A DNA stretch of 27,395 bases from an uncultured Eubacteriales bacterium (GTDB lineage: Bacteria; Bacillota; Clostridia; Oscillospirales; Acutalibacteraceae): the NCBI GenBank assembly GCA_934725345.1, contig CAKVBG010000006.1, positions 1 to 27,395 on the forward strand. The letters run 5' to 3'. Shown one piece after another: positions 14,973-22,199 of the stretch. The translations under genes were made by a program, and so were the position numbers. Under the pieces are notes generated by a model. That model ran no database searches. It was not told the DNA's origin and was given only the letters and a program-made list of their open reading frames with translations. Position 1 is the first letter of the stretch. The number at the start of each line of letters is the position of its first letter.

Positions 14973-16190
14973 TTGAAAAGGACTTGCCTTAGCAAGACTT
15001 TTTGTGTAGTTATGAGAAAGATTATTTACATGGACAATGCGGCCACTACCAAGCCAATTGAAAAGACCGCTGAAATAATGGCTAAGTTTTTAAGTGAGCA
15101 ATTTGGTAATCCTTCAAGCATATATGCTTTAGGCAGAAGCGCTCGTAAAGAGGTTGAAAAAGCCAGGGCTATCGTTGCCGACTTACTCGGTGCACTACCC
15201 AGAGAAATATTTTTTACCTCTGGAGGTACAGAGTCCAACAATTGGGCTATCCGAGGGGTTATGCATCAACAATTAAAAAAAGGGAAGAACCATATAATTA
15301 CTTCTAAAATAGAACATCATTCAGTTTTGAATACTGTTGAGTGGTTAGCCGGTGAAGGTTTTGAGGTAACATATTTGAACGTAGATAAAAATGGTTTTGT
15401 GGACCCTCAAGACGTTAAAAATTCCATAAAAGAAAACACAGCAATGGTAAGTATAATGTACGCCAACAACGAAATAGGTACGATTCAGCCTATTGAAGAA
15501 ATTGGAAAGATATGCAAAGAAAAGGGCGTAATTTTTCACACAGATGCCGTCCAAGCTGCGGGTCATATAAATATAGATGTTAAATCGCAACATATAGATT
15601 TGTTATCTTTGTCGGCTCATAAGTTTGGTGGAATTAAAGGCGTTGGAGTGCTCTACGTAAGAAAAGGTGTTAGAATTGCAAACTTAATGCAAGGCGGCGG
15701 GCAGGAAAGCAACAAACGTCCGGGCACTGAGAATGTTGGAGGGATAGTTTCACTAGCGAAGGCTTTGGAATTATCACTTGAAAACAGAGAAGAGAAAAAC
15801 TTTACCCTAGCCCATAAGAGAGATAGGTTAATTGAAGGACTTTTGCAAATAGAGCGTTCTCGTCTTAATGGAGATGACAAAAAACGTTTACCGGGGAATG
15901 TTAATGTTTGTTTTGAGGGCATAGAGGGAGAATCGCTACTACTTTTACTGGATGCCGCGGGAATATGCGCTTCTTCTGGTTCGGCGTGCACTTCGGGAGC
16001 TTTGGATCCGAGCCATGTGTTGCTTGCAATAGGTCTTCCTCACGAAATTGCACACGGTTCTTTGAGGCTTTCGCTTGAAGTCTCAAACACGGACGAAGAG
16101 ATTGAGTATACTATAAAAGAAGTTACAAAAGCGGTGAAGCGGCTCAGAGATATGTCGCCACTTTGGGAAAAGATAATAAAGAATAAGTAG
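14973..16190 (+). CDS. iscS: Cysteine desulfurase (IscS/NifS family)
   Basis: A PLP enzyme that takes sulfur from L-cysteine and hands it to the scaffold IscU encoded next. Motifs: YMDNAATTKP at the N-terminus, FFTSGGTESNN (cofactor phosphate site), HTDAVQAAGH, the PLP lysine in SLSAHKFGGIKG, and the sulfur-accepting Cys in SSGSACTSGALDP. Two starts are possible. TTG 14973 has an excellent site (AAGAGGTGAT) and gives 405 residues with a 13-residue extension (MKRTCLSKTFCVV). ATG 15012 gives the usual 392 residues but has no ribosome site. I keep the TTG because of the site, with reserve, since a terminator-like hairpin would then be translated. The stop is 28 bases before iscU. There is no iscR-like regulator gene. 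Confidence 0.93.
   Translation: MKRTCLSKTFCVVMRKIIYMDNAATTKPIEKTAEIMAKFLSEQFGNPSSIYALGRSARKEVEKARAIVADLLGALPREIFFTSGGTESNNWAIRGVMHQQLKKGKNHIITSKIEHHSVLNTVEWLAGEGFEVTYLNVDKNGFVDPQDVKNSIKENTAMVSIMYANNEIGTIQPIEEIGKICKEKGVIFHTDAVQAAGHINIDVKSQHIDLLSLSAHKFGGIKGVGVLYVRKGVRIANLMQGGGQESNKRPGTENVGGIVSLAKALELSLENREEKNFTLAHKRDRLIEGLLQIERSRLNGDDKKRLPGNVNVCFEGIEGESLLLLLDAAGICASSGSACTSGALDPSHVLLAIGLPHEIAHGSLRLSLEVSNTDEEIEYTIKEVTKAVKRLRDMSPLWEKIIKNK
14976..15003 (+). terminator. Terminator-like hairpin overlapping the iscS start region
   Basis: AAAAGGACTTGC - CTTA - GCAAGACTTTTT: a stem of 11 pairs with one A-A mismatch and a 4-base loop, its 3' arm ending in five T. It could end the nrd transcript or attenuate iscS. 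It lies between two candidate iscS starts (TTG 14973 and ATG 15012), so if TTG is used the hairpin is inside the coding sequence. Confidence 0.5.
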
Positions 16191-16218
16191 TAAATTTTTG
16201 AGATAGAAGGTGCTTAAT

Positions 16219-16665
16219 ATGAATTATAGCGAAAAAGTTATGGATCATTTTGCAAATCCCAGAAATGTGGGAGAAATTGCGGATGCTGATGGTGTAGGGG
16301 AAGTTGGAAATCCGAAATGCGGAGATATAATGAAAATGTATTTAAAAATAAAAGACGGTATCATTGTTGACGTCAAATTCAAGACGTTTGGCTGCGGAGC
16401 AGCAATTGCCACTAGCTCTATGGCAACAGAACTGATAAAAGGTAAAAGCTTGGACGATGCACTTAAAGTAACTAACAAAGCCGTCATGGAAGCCTTAGAC
16501 GGATTACCTCCGGTTAAGGTACATTGTTCGGTGCTTGCAGAGCAGGCTATACGTTCAGCTATTGCGGACTACTACACTAAAAAGGGAGTGGACGCTGAGT
16601 CGATAATGGGAAAATTTCAGGATTGCAGCTGCGAAGATTCGCATTGTTCGTGCAATTTAGATTAA
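16219..16665 (+). CDS. iscU: Iron-sulfur cluster scaffold protein (IscU/NifU N-terminal type)
   Basis: A 148-residue scaffold on which IscS-derived sulfur and iron are assembled into clusters. ATG 16219 follows AGAAGGTG; an in-frame GTG at 16210 would overlap that site. The three cluster cysteines are in place: GNPKCGD, FGCGAAIATSS and VHCSVLAEQA, with the Asp after the first Cys kept. The N-terminus (YSEKVMDHFANPRNVG) is typical. Unusual is a Cys-rich tail, CSCEDSHCSC followed by NLD, with four extra cysteines and a His, which could add a metal site; related clostridial IscU proteins can carry such tails. It forms a two-gene unit with iscS, close to the Fe-S-dependent nrd genes. Confidence 0.93.
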   Translation: MNYSEKVMDHFANPRNVGEIADADGVGEVGNPKCGDIMKMYLKIKDGIIVDVKFKTFGCGAAIATSSMATELIKGKSLDDALKVTNKAVMEALDGLPPVKVHCSVLAEQAIRSAIADYYTKKGVDAESIMGKFQDCSCEDSHCSCNLD

Positions 16666-16812
16666 TGATTTTAACTTACACGAAGTGTATCAGTGGGTGC
16701 AAAAATAATCCCAAGCTTTAGTGAGTGTTTACGCGGATTTCAAATAAATGTAAATTTTATATGAAATGCAGCAATAGGAGCATGCTTTTTTCTTCTTGAA
16801 AAATCGACAACT

Positions 16813-16838
16813 ATATGGCATTATTACGTTAACCATAT
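16813..16838 (+). promoter_or_regulatory. Inverted repeat upstream of the secreted 139-residue protein
   Basis: ATATGG (16813-16818) and CCATAT (16833-16838) are inverted with a 14-base gap, 36 bases before the ATG at 16874. TCGACA at 16804-16809 could be a weak -35 with no good -10. An operator is possible; the evidence is only the symmetry. Confidence 0.3.
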
Positions 16839-16873
16839 GGTAAAGGTTCGTAATTTTATTGGAGGAATAGCAA

Positions 16874-17293
16874 ATGTTAAAATTGAAAAAAGTTCTATCT
16901 TTAACTCTTGCAGGAGGCGTTTTGTTTCCAGCAGTAGTATTTGCTGATAGTTTTGTTAACTCGGAAAATGTGGAATCTTCTGAGGCAGGTTCTGTGGAAA
17001 ACAAGATTGAGCAAGCAAATAAAAGATGGTCAGAGTTGGAATTTGCGCTTAAATGTATTAGTGAGGACGAAGCTTCTATCAAATTGAAAGCAGAATTAGA
17101 AGAAGAAAGAAGTAATTGCAAGGTAGAGGATTCAGAGTGTGTAGAAGTACTAAAAAATTGTAATGATACTTTAGAAGGAGACATTATAAGACTGTTCAGA
17201 AAATATGGATTCAGAAGAGATATGCTTGGAATTAAAAATAAAATGACATGTATCAATCTTCTCACTGATATTTTAACAAAATATGAAAAATAA
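16874..17293 (+). CDS. Small secreted protein with Sec signal peptide, unknown function
   Basis: A 139-residue protein I do not recognise. Residues 1-24 are a clear Sec signal peptide: basic start (MLKLKKVL), hydrophobic core, and a signal peptidase I site VFA-DS after Ala24. The mature part of about 115 residues is acidic and helical, with five cysteines (61, 82, 89, 96 and 126); four could form two disulfides. Residues 41-80 look like a coiled coil (KIEQANKRWSELEFALK). No membrane anchor, LPXTG or wall-binding repeat is seen, so release from the cell is likely. The ATG follows TTGGAGGAA, and a strong terminator follows the stop, so this is a single-gene unit, lying directly before leader-protein C. 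Unlike the leader proteins it uses the ordinary Sec signal, so the two sets probably leave the cytoplasm by different routes. Confidence 0.72.
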   Translation: MLKLKKVLSLTLAGGVLFPAVVFADSFVNSENVESSEAGSVENKIEQANKRWSELEFALKCISEDEASIKLKAELEEERSNCKVEDSECVEVLKNCNDTLEGDIIRLFRKYGFRRDMLGIKNKMTCINLLTDILTKYEK

Positions 17294-17308
17294 ATATTAA
17301 ATTGTTAG

Positions 17309-17338
17309 TCTGGATGCTTAATTGCATCTAGATTTTTT
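17309..17338 (+). terminator. Rho-independent terminator after the secreted protein
   Basis: A 9-bp stem TCTGGATGC/GCATCTAGA (17309-17317 and 17324-17332, one G-T pair), loop TTAATT, then TTTTTT. It lies 15 bases past the stop at 17293. Confidence 0.88.
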
Positions 17339-17408
17339 ATTTTCAAAAAAGTTGATATTTCGTCATTTATAGAAAATATGTTTAGATACGAGTGAATAAA
17401 TTTTATGA

Positions 17409-17437
17409 TTGACAATTGTATATATTTGTGTTAAGAT
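17409..17437 (+). promoter_or_regulatory. SigA-type promoter of protein C
   Basis: TTGACA (17409-17414), 17-base spacer, TAAGAT (17432-17437). The transcript would start near 17444, only a few bases before the AAAGGAG site, giving a very short untranslated leader and excluding the in-frame codons upstream as starts. Confidence 0.78.
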
Positions 17438-17465
17438 GAGAATAAATAGAAAGGAGTTGTTGATA

Positions 17466-20213
17466 TTGAAAAATCAAATTATTGTGACAGTTAAGTCAAT
17501 GGAAAATGACAACAAAAAATTAGAAAAGTTATCTAATCTAAAGGAATTTGAAGAATTTTATCTATTTCTAAGGGAAAATGGTTATGAAGGTACAAAAGAA
17601 CAATTTACTAAGGAATTGGTGGAAATCTTAAACGAAAATAGATTAGTTCCCACTGAAGATTCAGAACTTGATTGCGTAGCAGGAGGAGGCAATTTTAAGA
17701 GTAACATAAGTAAAGCGTTATCTGTGGGTATGGCCTCTTTGCTTGCAATTAGTTCTTCACCTTTACAGCCGCAAGCTCACGCGAGTAGTTTAAATAATTC
17801 TTCAAGTTTTTCAAGAAGTCAAGGTTTGTCTCCACGAGCTAAAGATGCACTGATTAAAGCCTCAGCGGTTGCAATACCTACGGCACTACTTTTAGGGGGT
17901 CCGCTATTGTTTATGGCTTCTAAATTGGGTAGTTCAAACAGTGGTTCTGAAGTGGACAAAACTAAAAAAAATCCAAGTGAACCCAGTAGAGTGCAAGGTT
18001 TAGTTTCAGAAAAAGTAGTAAAAGACTTAAGTGCAGCAACTCGAGTATTGGTGAATTTTGGGGATACTTTCGGTGTGAACAATAGAGTGTTAAATGATGA
18101 AACTTTAGGCGAAATACATCTCCTTGCGGAAAATACTCTCGATAAATCTGCAGCTGATTTTAATTTAGTTGAAGTTTTGCAGTGGTTAGCCAATCTAAAT
18201 AAACTGGCCACGAGAGTGGAGGAAAGTTGTTGGGAATTGGATCCTCTTGATGATGAAAGTAGAGGTGAATTATCATATATTGAAAACACAATAGATGATG
18301 TCTGCAGTTCATTGGGTGTGAATAGAGATCAACTCGACAGTTTCGGAAAAGATGAAGCGGCTCAAGAAGAATTAAGGAATCTAAAAGAGGACTTGAAACA
18401 ATCTCAAGAGAAAGAAAAACGTACTCAAGAAGAACTGAATAAAGCGAAACAAAATGTAATTAATCATGAGCAAGCTTTAAAAGAATTAAAAAATGAATTA
18501 AGAGTTGTCAATCAAAAAACGCAAGAAGCCGCTCAAAACCTACGAATGGTTATGGCTGATAAAGGCCGCGCTCAGAATGAGCTAATCGAAGCGCAGAATC
18601 GTTATCAGGAAAGTGAAGCAAAGTGTGCGCAGCTTAGAGATAAAATTAAAGAACTTGAAGAATTAAAAAGGGGCTCAGATAAAGAAATTGAAACTTTGAG
18701 AACTAAGTTAAGCACAGCACAGGAAACAAATGCAAAGTCCGCCGAAGAAAATTTGAAAATTTCAGAGAATAGAGTTGAAGAACCTAAAAGATCGAAACAG
18801 GATTCAGATGAAAAAGTTCAAACTTCAGCAACTCAGCTACAAGCAGCACAGGAAACGGTTGAAGAAAATTTAGGGGCACCAGAAAAACCAGTCGAGGAAC
18901 TTAAAGTATCCGATGAATCCTCTAAAGAGGAAGTTCAAAATTTGGAAACTCAGTCGGAATCAGAAATAAAAACTCGTGAAGAGACAGCAACGGAGTCAGA
19001 GAAAGCTGAGGAAGAAATTGTAAAATCTCAGGAGCAGGCTCAAAGCTTGACCGCTCCAGTGATGGATGTGGTAGCAGAGCAAAGTTCTCAAGCTCAAACT
19101 GAACAAGCTCAGGCAGTTCCGGAAATTAATCTATCAAGAGATATGATTAAGTTCATAGATAATTATGGTAAATATTTTAATTTAAACAAAGAAAATTGCA
19201 AAGTTAAATTAAGTGAAAAAGAAATGAGAAGTCTTAGACGTTTGGCTTCTAATGTTAGGACTCGATTTAAAGAAATAGAAGACCTAAATGAGCATGTCTT
19301 TACAGAAACCTACAAAGATTGCGTGCCCGAGAATTTTGAACAGTGTTTGAAGATGCTGTGCCAGAGAATTGCAGATACGCTGCATTATCATTGCTGCAAA
19401 GAGGGCGTGTGGGAAAGAACTGATCAAAACAATGATGATATCGCAAACAAAGTTGCACCTCTTTGTGGCGTGAATATGGAACGCAATATGTCAACTGGTG
19501 ACCATAGAAATATGAGGGACGTATTTAAGAATAATTCATTGGATATGTGGGTGCTTGCCACGTTTTTAAGAGCAAAGTTTTGTGAAAGATTTAAAACACG
19601 ATCTACAACCCCAGTAGTCGATGAAGACAAGGAAGCATACGCTGAATACCTTGGTAATCAAGCACTTGAATGTATTGATATGATACAAGCAGTAGCCAAA
19701 CAAAAAAGAGAGAGACTTCCTTATCTAGAAAAATTTAAGGAACTCGATGAAGAAGGAGAATTTGATTTACTGTTTGAAAAATTTGTTGAGTACACAGTTC
19801 GTGTTAGACCTGTGGTAGTAGGAACCGAAAAAGGCGTAGATCTCTTTTTGAATTACACTAAAACTTTAAATGAATATTTAAAAAACACACTGGCCTATCA
19901 CTATAATTTGAGCGATAAATACTTAATGTCTGAGGGTATGAATTTTGCTGCATGGGCAGGAATATTTAATTACTTAAACCTACGTGAGAAAGAACTGCAT
20001 GATCCAAACAGTATAAGTAATAATGAAAATAAATTGTATGGAATTATAATGGGAGTACGTAACCAGGGGACAGACACAGGTACTCATTATAGCATAGCAA
20101 GTCGTTTTAAATATGATGAGAAAAACGGTAAAATGATTCCAGCACCTATATTTAATCGAGGAGAAGGAGAAGAATCCCCATATTATTTTCCGGAACATAT
20201 AATTGGGAAGTAA
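17466..20213 (+). CDS. Large protein C: double-glycine leader, long coiled coil, unknown C-terminal domain
   Basis: A 915-residue protein. The TTG start at 17466 sits nine bases after AAAGGAG; the frame is open further up but overlaps the promoter. Residues 1-74 are a helical leader (FEEFYLFLRENGYEGTKEQF) ending LDCVAGG (Gly73-Gly74). Residues 75-106 resemble a second export signal (SVGMASLLAISSSP, then QAHA), and another hydrophobic span lies at 131-153. Residues 296-525 are a long coiled coil rich in Glu, Lys and Gln, passing into an Ala/Glu/Gln-rich linker (QSLTAPVMD). The C-terminal domain (555-915) is unknown; it contains several Cys (CCKEG, LCQRI) and near its end LYGIIMGVRN...GTHYS (His874), faintly like the histidine box of ubiquitin-specific proteases. 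No matching Cys box was found, so I do not assign an enzyme. Architecture suggests a membrane- or surface-attached stalk with a distal domain. Confidence 0.82.
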   Translation: MKNQIIVTVKSMENDNKKLEKLSNLKEFEEFYLFLRENGYEGTKEQFTKELVEILNENRLVPTEDSELDCVAGGGNFKSNISKALSVGMASLLAISSSPLQPQAHASSLNNSSSFSRSQGLSPRAKDALIKASAVAIPTALLLGGPLLFMASKLGSSNSGSEVDKTKKNPSEPSRVQGLVSEKVVKDLSAATRVLVNFGDTFGVNNRVLNDETLGEIHLLAENTLDKSAADFNLVEVLQWLANLNKLATRVEESCWELDPLDDESRGELSYIENTIDDVCSSLGVNRDQLDSFGKDEAAQEELRNLKEDLKQSQEKEKRTQEELNKAKQNVINHEQALKELKNELRVVNQKTQEAAQNLRMVMADKGRAQNELIEAQNRYQESEAKCAQLRDKIKELEELKRGSDKEIETLRTKLSTAQETNAKSAEENLKISENRVEEPKRSKQDSDEKVQTSATQLQAAQETVEENLGAPEKPVEELKVSDESSKEEVQNLETQSESEIKTREETATESEKAEEEIVKSQEQAQSLTAPVMDVVAEQSSQAQTEQAQAVPEINLSRDMIKFIDNYGKYFNLNKENCKVKLSEKEMRSLRRLASNVRTRFKEIEDLNEHVFTETYKDCVPENFEQCLKMLCQRIADTLHYHCCKEGVWERTDQNNDDIANKVAPLCGVNMERNMSTGDHRNMRDVFKNNSLDMWVLATFLRAKFCERFKTRSTTPVVDEDKEAYAEYLGNQALECIDMIQAVAKQKRERLPYLEKFKELDEEGEFDLLFEKFVEYTVRVRPVVVGTEKGVDLFLNYTKTLNEYLKNTLAYHYNLSDKYLMSEGMNFAAWAGIFNYLNLREKELHDPNSISNNENKLYGIIMGVRNQGTDTGTHYSIASRFKYDEKNGKMIPAPIFNRGEGEESPYYFPEHIIGK

Positions 20214-20350
20214 AGAGGTTCAAAAAAAGTAAGAAAAAACATTGGAAGTAGAATAGGATTTATTAAGTGAAGTTATCTAAATGTTGTTGGTGTGGCCTAA
20301 GATTCACAGTAATAAATAGAATATACTAACACTAACTAGTTTGGAATTTA

Positions 20351-20384
20351 TCCTCGAAGGTTTAGGCCTCCGGGGAATATTTTT
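20351..20384 (+). terminator. Probable terminator of protein C transcript
   Basis: TCCTCGAAGG/CCTCCGGGGA (20351-20360, 20367-20376), nine pairs with one mismatch, loop TTTAGG, followed by ATATTTTT. It lies about 140 bases past the stop, so the mRNA would have a long 3' end. Confidence 0.7.
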
Positions 20385-20639
20385 AGAAAAAGTATGGAGC
20401 AAAATTTTGGCTAGAGAAAATAATAGTTCTTGCGTTGACTTTTGTTGATGATCTAAATCCTGAAAATTACACGACAAAGTAAATTACTTAAACTCTTCAT
20501 TAAAGTAGGTGCGCCAAAAAAGTGGTTATGAAAGTACTGTTATCAAGTGATATTTTTATATTTTTTATGTGATTTACTTTATAATTTAAGACCGTTTTAC
20601 AAAAATTGTTTTGCACTTTTTATAAAATGTGTTAATGTG

Positions 20640-20676
<37 letters not shown>

Positions 20677-20690
20677 GAAATATGTTAAGG

Positions 20691-20719
20691 TTGACAGAAA
20701 ATTGGGTTTGTGTTATAAT
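20691..20719 (+). promoter_or_regulatory. Perfect-consensus SigA promoter of protein D
   Basis: TTGACA (20691-20696), 17-base spacer with TGTG before the -10, TATAAT (20714-20719). Both hexamers match the consensus at all positions, so high expression is expected unless repressed. The AT run lies directly upstream. Confidence 0.88.
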
Positions 20720-20752
20720 CAAGATATCCAATATAGAGAGGGGAAATTGAAA

Positions 20753-22084
20753 ATGTCAAACATTACGGAAATTGTTGAAATCCTAATGGGTATAGGTAAG
20801 GATTCAAAGGAGCTAGATAAACTTTTGAAACTTAAAAATTTCGAAGAGATATATGATTTATTTAAATCTTATGGATATGGAGGAAATCTTGATATGTTAA
20901 AAGAAGGAGTAGAGGAACTCGTGCAAGAGGGCGTAGCATGTTTAGAAGAAGCAGAACTCACAGGTGTTGCCGGAGGAAATTTAAAAGAAAACTTAACTAA
21001 AGCAACATCTCTAGGCATGGCATCTTTGCTGATGTTGGGGACTAGTCCGATAAGCTCAAAAGCTAGTGCTCAAACACCAGAAAATGGTGGAGTTAACGTC
21101 TCAATTAAAACCAGTGGACCGGTTAGTTTAAAGAGTTCACCAAATTCGGGGAAATTACCGTTTATCCCTTTGGTCAAAGGAGATAACTTTGTTAAAGCTG
21201 CGGGTATCATTGCGGCGGTATTGGGTACAGGAGTACTAGGCTACGGAGCCCATGAATTACAAGATAGAATTTCAAAACCAAAAGGAGAACCAAAAGGAGA
21301 ACCAAAAGGAGAACCAAAAGGAGAAGAAAAGCAAGTTCAAACCGATGAAGAATTCATTAAAATGCATTTAGGTGTAGAGAGCTTAAATTATGGTGTTGAA
21401 AGCAAAAAAGAAAAAATAGCTAATTGCATTAAAAATATTTCTGAAATACTGGGTAATAAACCTCTAAATGAATACGTTTATTCGGGGTACAAGATTGATG
21501 GTGAGGCAAATGTTAACAACGTTTTTAGATATTTATGTCAAGTTGTGGTAGCGTATGTATGTGGAAACTCACAGGAGTATGAAGTTAAATATACTGATGA
21601 TAGGATCCTAGGAGCACTTATTATAGCTTCTTATTTTTCAAGTGATTTTAAAGGATGTCCTGAGAAAGCCAAAAAAGCTCGGCAATGTATCGGTCATATT
21701 ATAGATTATGCTAAAACTGTGCTAAATGTTGATGCCCAAACAATCTCTACAATTAGAGAGGCAGTGATTGCTTTGCCAAAATTTGCGTCCCATAATGTCT
21801 CATGTGATTGTGAGGAGTTTTTGCGAAATAATCTTTATGCAATAGAAAATTTAAGTGTAGTGTCAGAATTATATAAAAAGTTGCGAGAAAAAGTTAGTGT
21901 TGATGCAATGAGAGGTTTAAAAATTAAAATTGACAAAGATGATAAGGAATACACATTAGAAGAATGCATTATGCAAAATAAACTCCACTCCAACAACTTT
22001 AATATTACAGTTGTAGGTAATAATAAAAATTACAGCTTCAGGGCTGAAAAGCAGTTAAATAATTTATATGTCGTAACAGGATAG
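20753..22084 (+). CDS. Large protein D: double-glycine leader, KGEP repeat, unknown cargo
   Basis: A 443-residue protein whose cargo I do not recognise. ATG 20753 lies nine bases after AGAGGGG; upstream in-frame codons fall inside the promoter. Residues 1-75 are the helical leader (FEEIYDLFKSYGYGGNLDML) ending LTGVAGG (Gly74-Gly75). The next stretch (LTKATSLGMASLLMLGTSP, then SKASA) is close to the same region of protein C, including GMASLL. A second hydrophobic span lies at 146-166. It is followed by four KGEP-type tetrapeptides (177-192) encoded by a 12-base tandem repeat. Residues 195-443 look like a compact, mostly helical domain with scattered Cys (YLCQVV, FKGCPE, SCDCEE), followed by a short beta-rich end (FNITVVGNNKNYSFR). 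Single-gene unit with its own promoter and a hairpin after it, placed immediately before pnp. Confidence 0.8.
   Translation: MSNITEIVEILMGIGKDSKELDKLLKLKNFEEIYDLFKSYGYGGNLDMLKEGVEELVQEGVACLEEAELTGVAGGNLKENLTKATSLGMASLLMLGTSPISSKASAQTPENGGVNVSIKTSGPVSLKSSPNSGKLPFIPLVKGDNFVKAAGIIAAVLGTGVLGYGAHELQDRISKPKGEPKGEPKGEPKGEEKQVQTDEEFIKMHLGVESLNYGVESKKEKIANCIKNISEILGNKPLNEYVYSGYKIDGEANVNNVFRYLCQVVVAYVCGNSQEYEVKYTDDRILGALIIASYFSSDFKGCPEKAKKARQCIGHIIDYAKTVLNVDAQTISTIREAVIALPKFASHNVSCDCEEFLRNNLYAIENLSVVSELYKKLREKVSVDAMRGLKIKIDKDDKEYTLEECIMQNKLHSNNFNITVVGNNKNYSFRAEKQLNNLYVVTG
21278..21325 (+). repeat. 12-base tandem repeat, four units, coding KGEP
   Basis: CCAAAAGGAGAA repeated four times in frame (21278-21289, 21290-21301, 21302-21313, 21314-21325), giving Pro-Lys-Gly-Glu units just after the second hydrophobic span of protein D. 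The unit length is a multiple of three, so gain or loss of units changes linker length without a frameshift. Confidence 0.95.
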
Positions 22085-22101
22085 AGATGAATAATTTATG
22101 A

Positions 22102-22130
22102 AACTCCTCAGTTTTCTGGGGAGTTATTTA
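22102..22130 (+). terminator. Terminator after protein D
   Basis: A 10-bp stem AACTCCTCAG/CTGGGGAGTT (22102-22111, 22116-22125; one T-G pair) with a TTTT loop, then ATTTATTAT. The stem is strong, the T-run is interrupted. Confidence 0.72.
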
Positions 22131-22137
22131 TTATAGT

Positions 22138-22166
22138 TTTCAAAATTTATATTTTTCTGATATAAT
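22138..22166 (+). promoter_or_regulatory. Possible promoter of pnp
   Basis: A perfect TATAAT (22161-22166) lies 33 bases before the pnp ATG. The hexamer 17 bases upstream, TTTCAA, matches the -35 consensus poorly. Supported mainly by the -10 and by the terminator just upstream. Confidence 0.4.
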
Positions 22167-22199
22167 TATACTGAATAATTAGATTATGGAGGATAATAA

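Noticed and set aside
16729..17265. Minus-strand open frame of 178 codons opposite the secreted protein
   Set aside because: The plus strand has a signal peptide, ribosome site and terminator; the minus frame is Ser/Leu-rich antisense with no start signal.
21278..21325. Short repeats as a CRISPR array
   Set aside because: Units are contiguous without spacers, in frame, and encode a linker.
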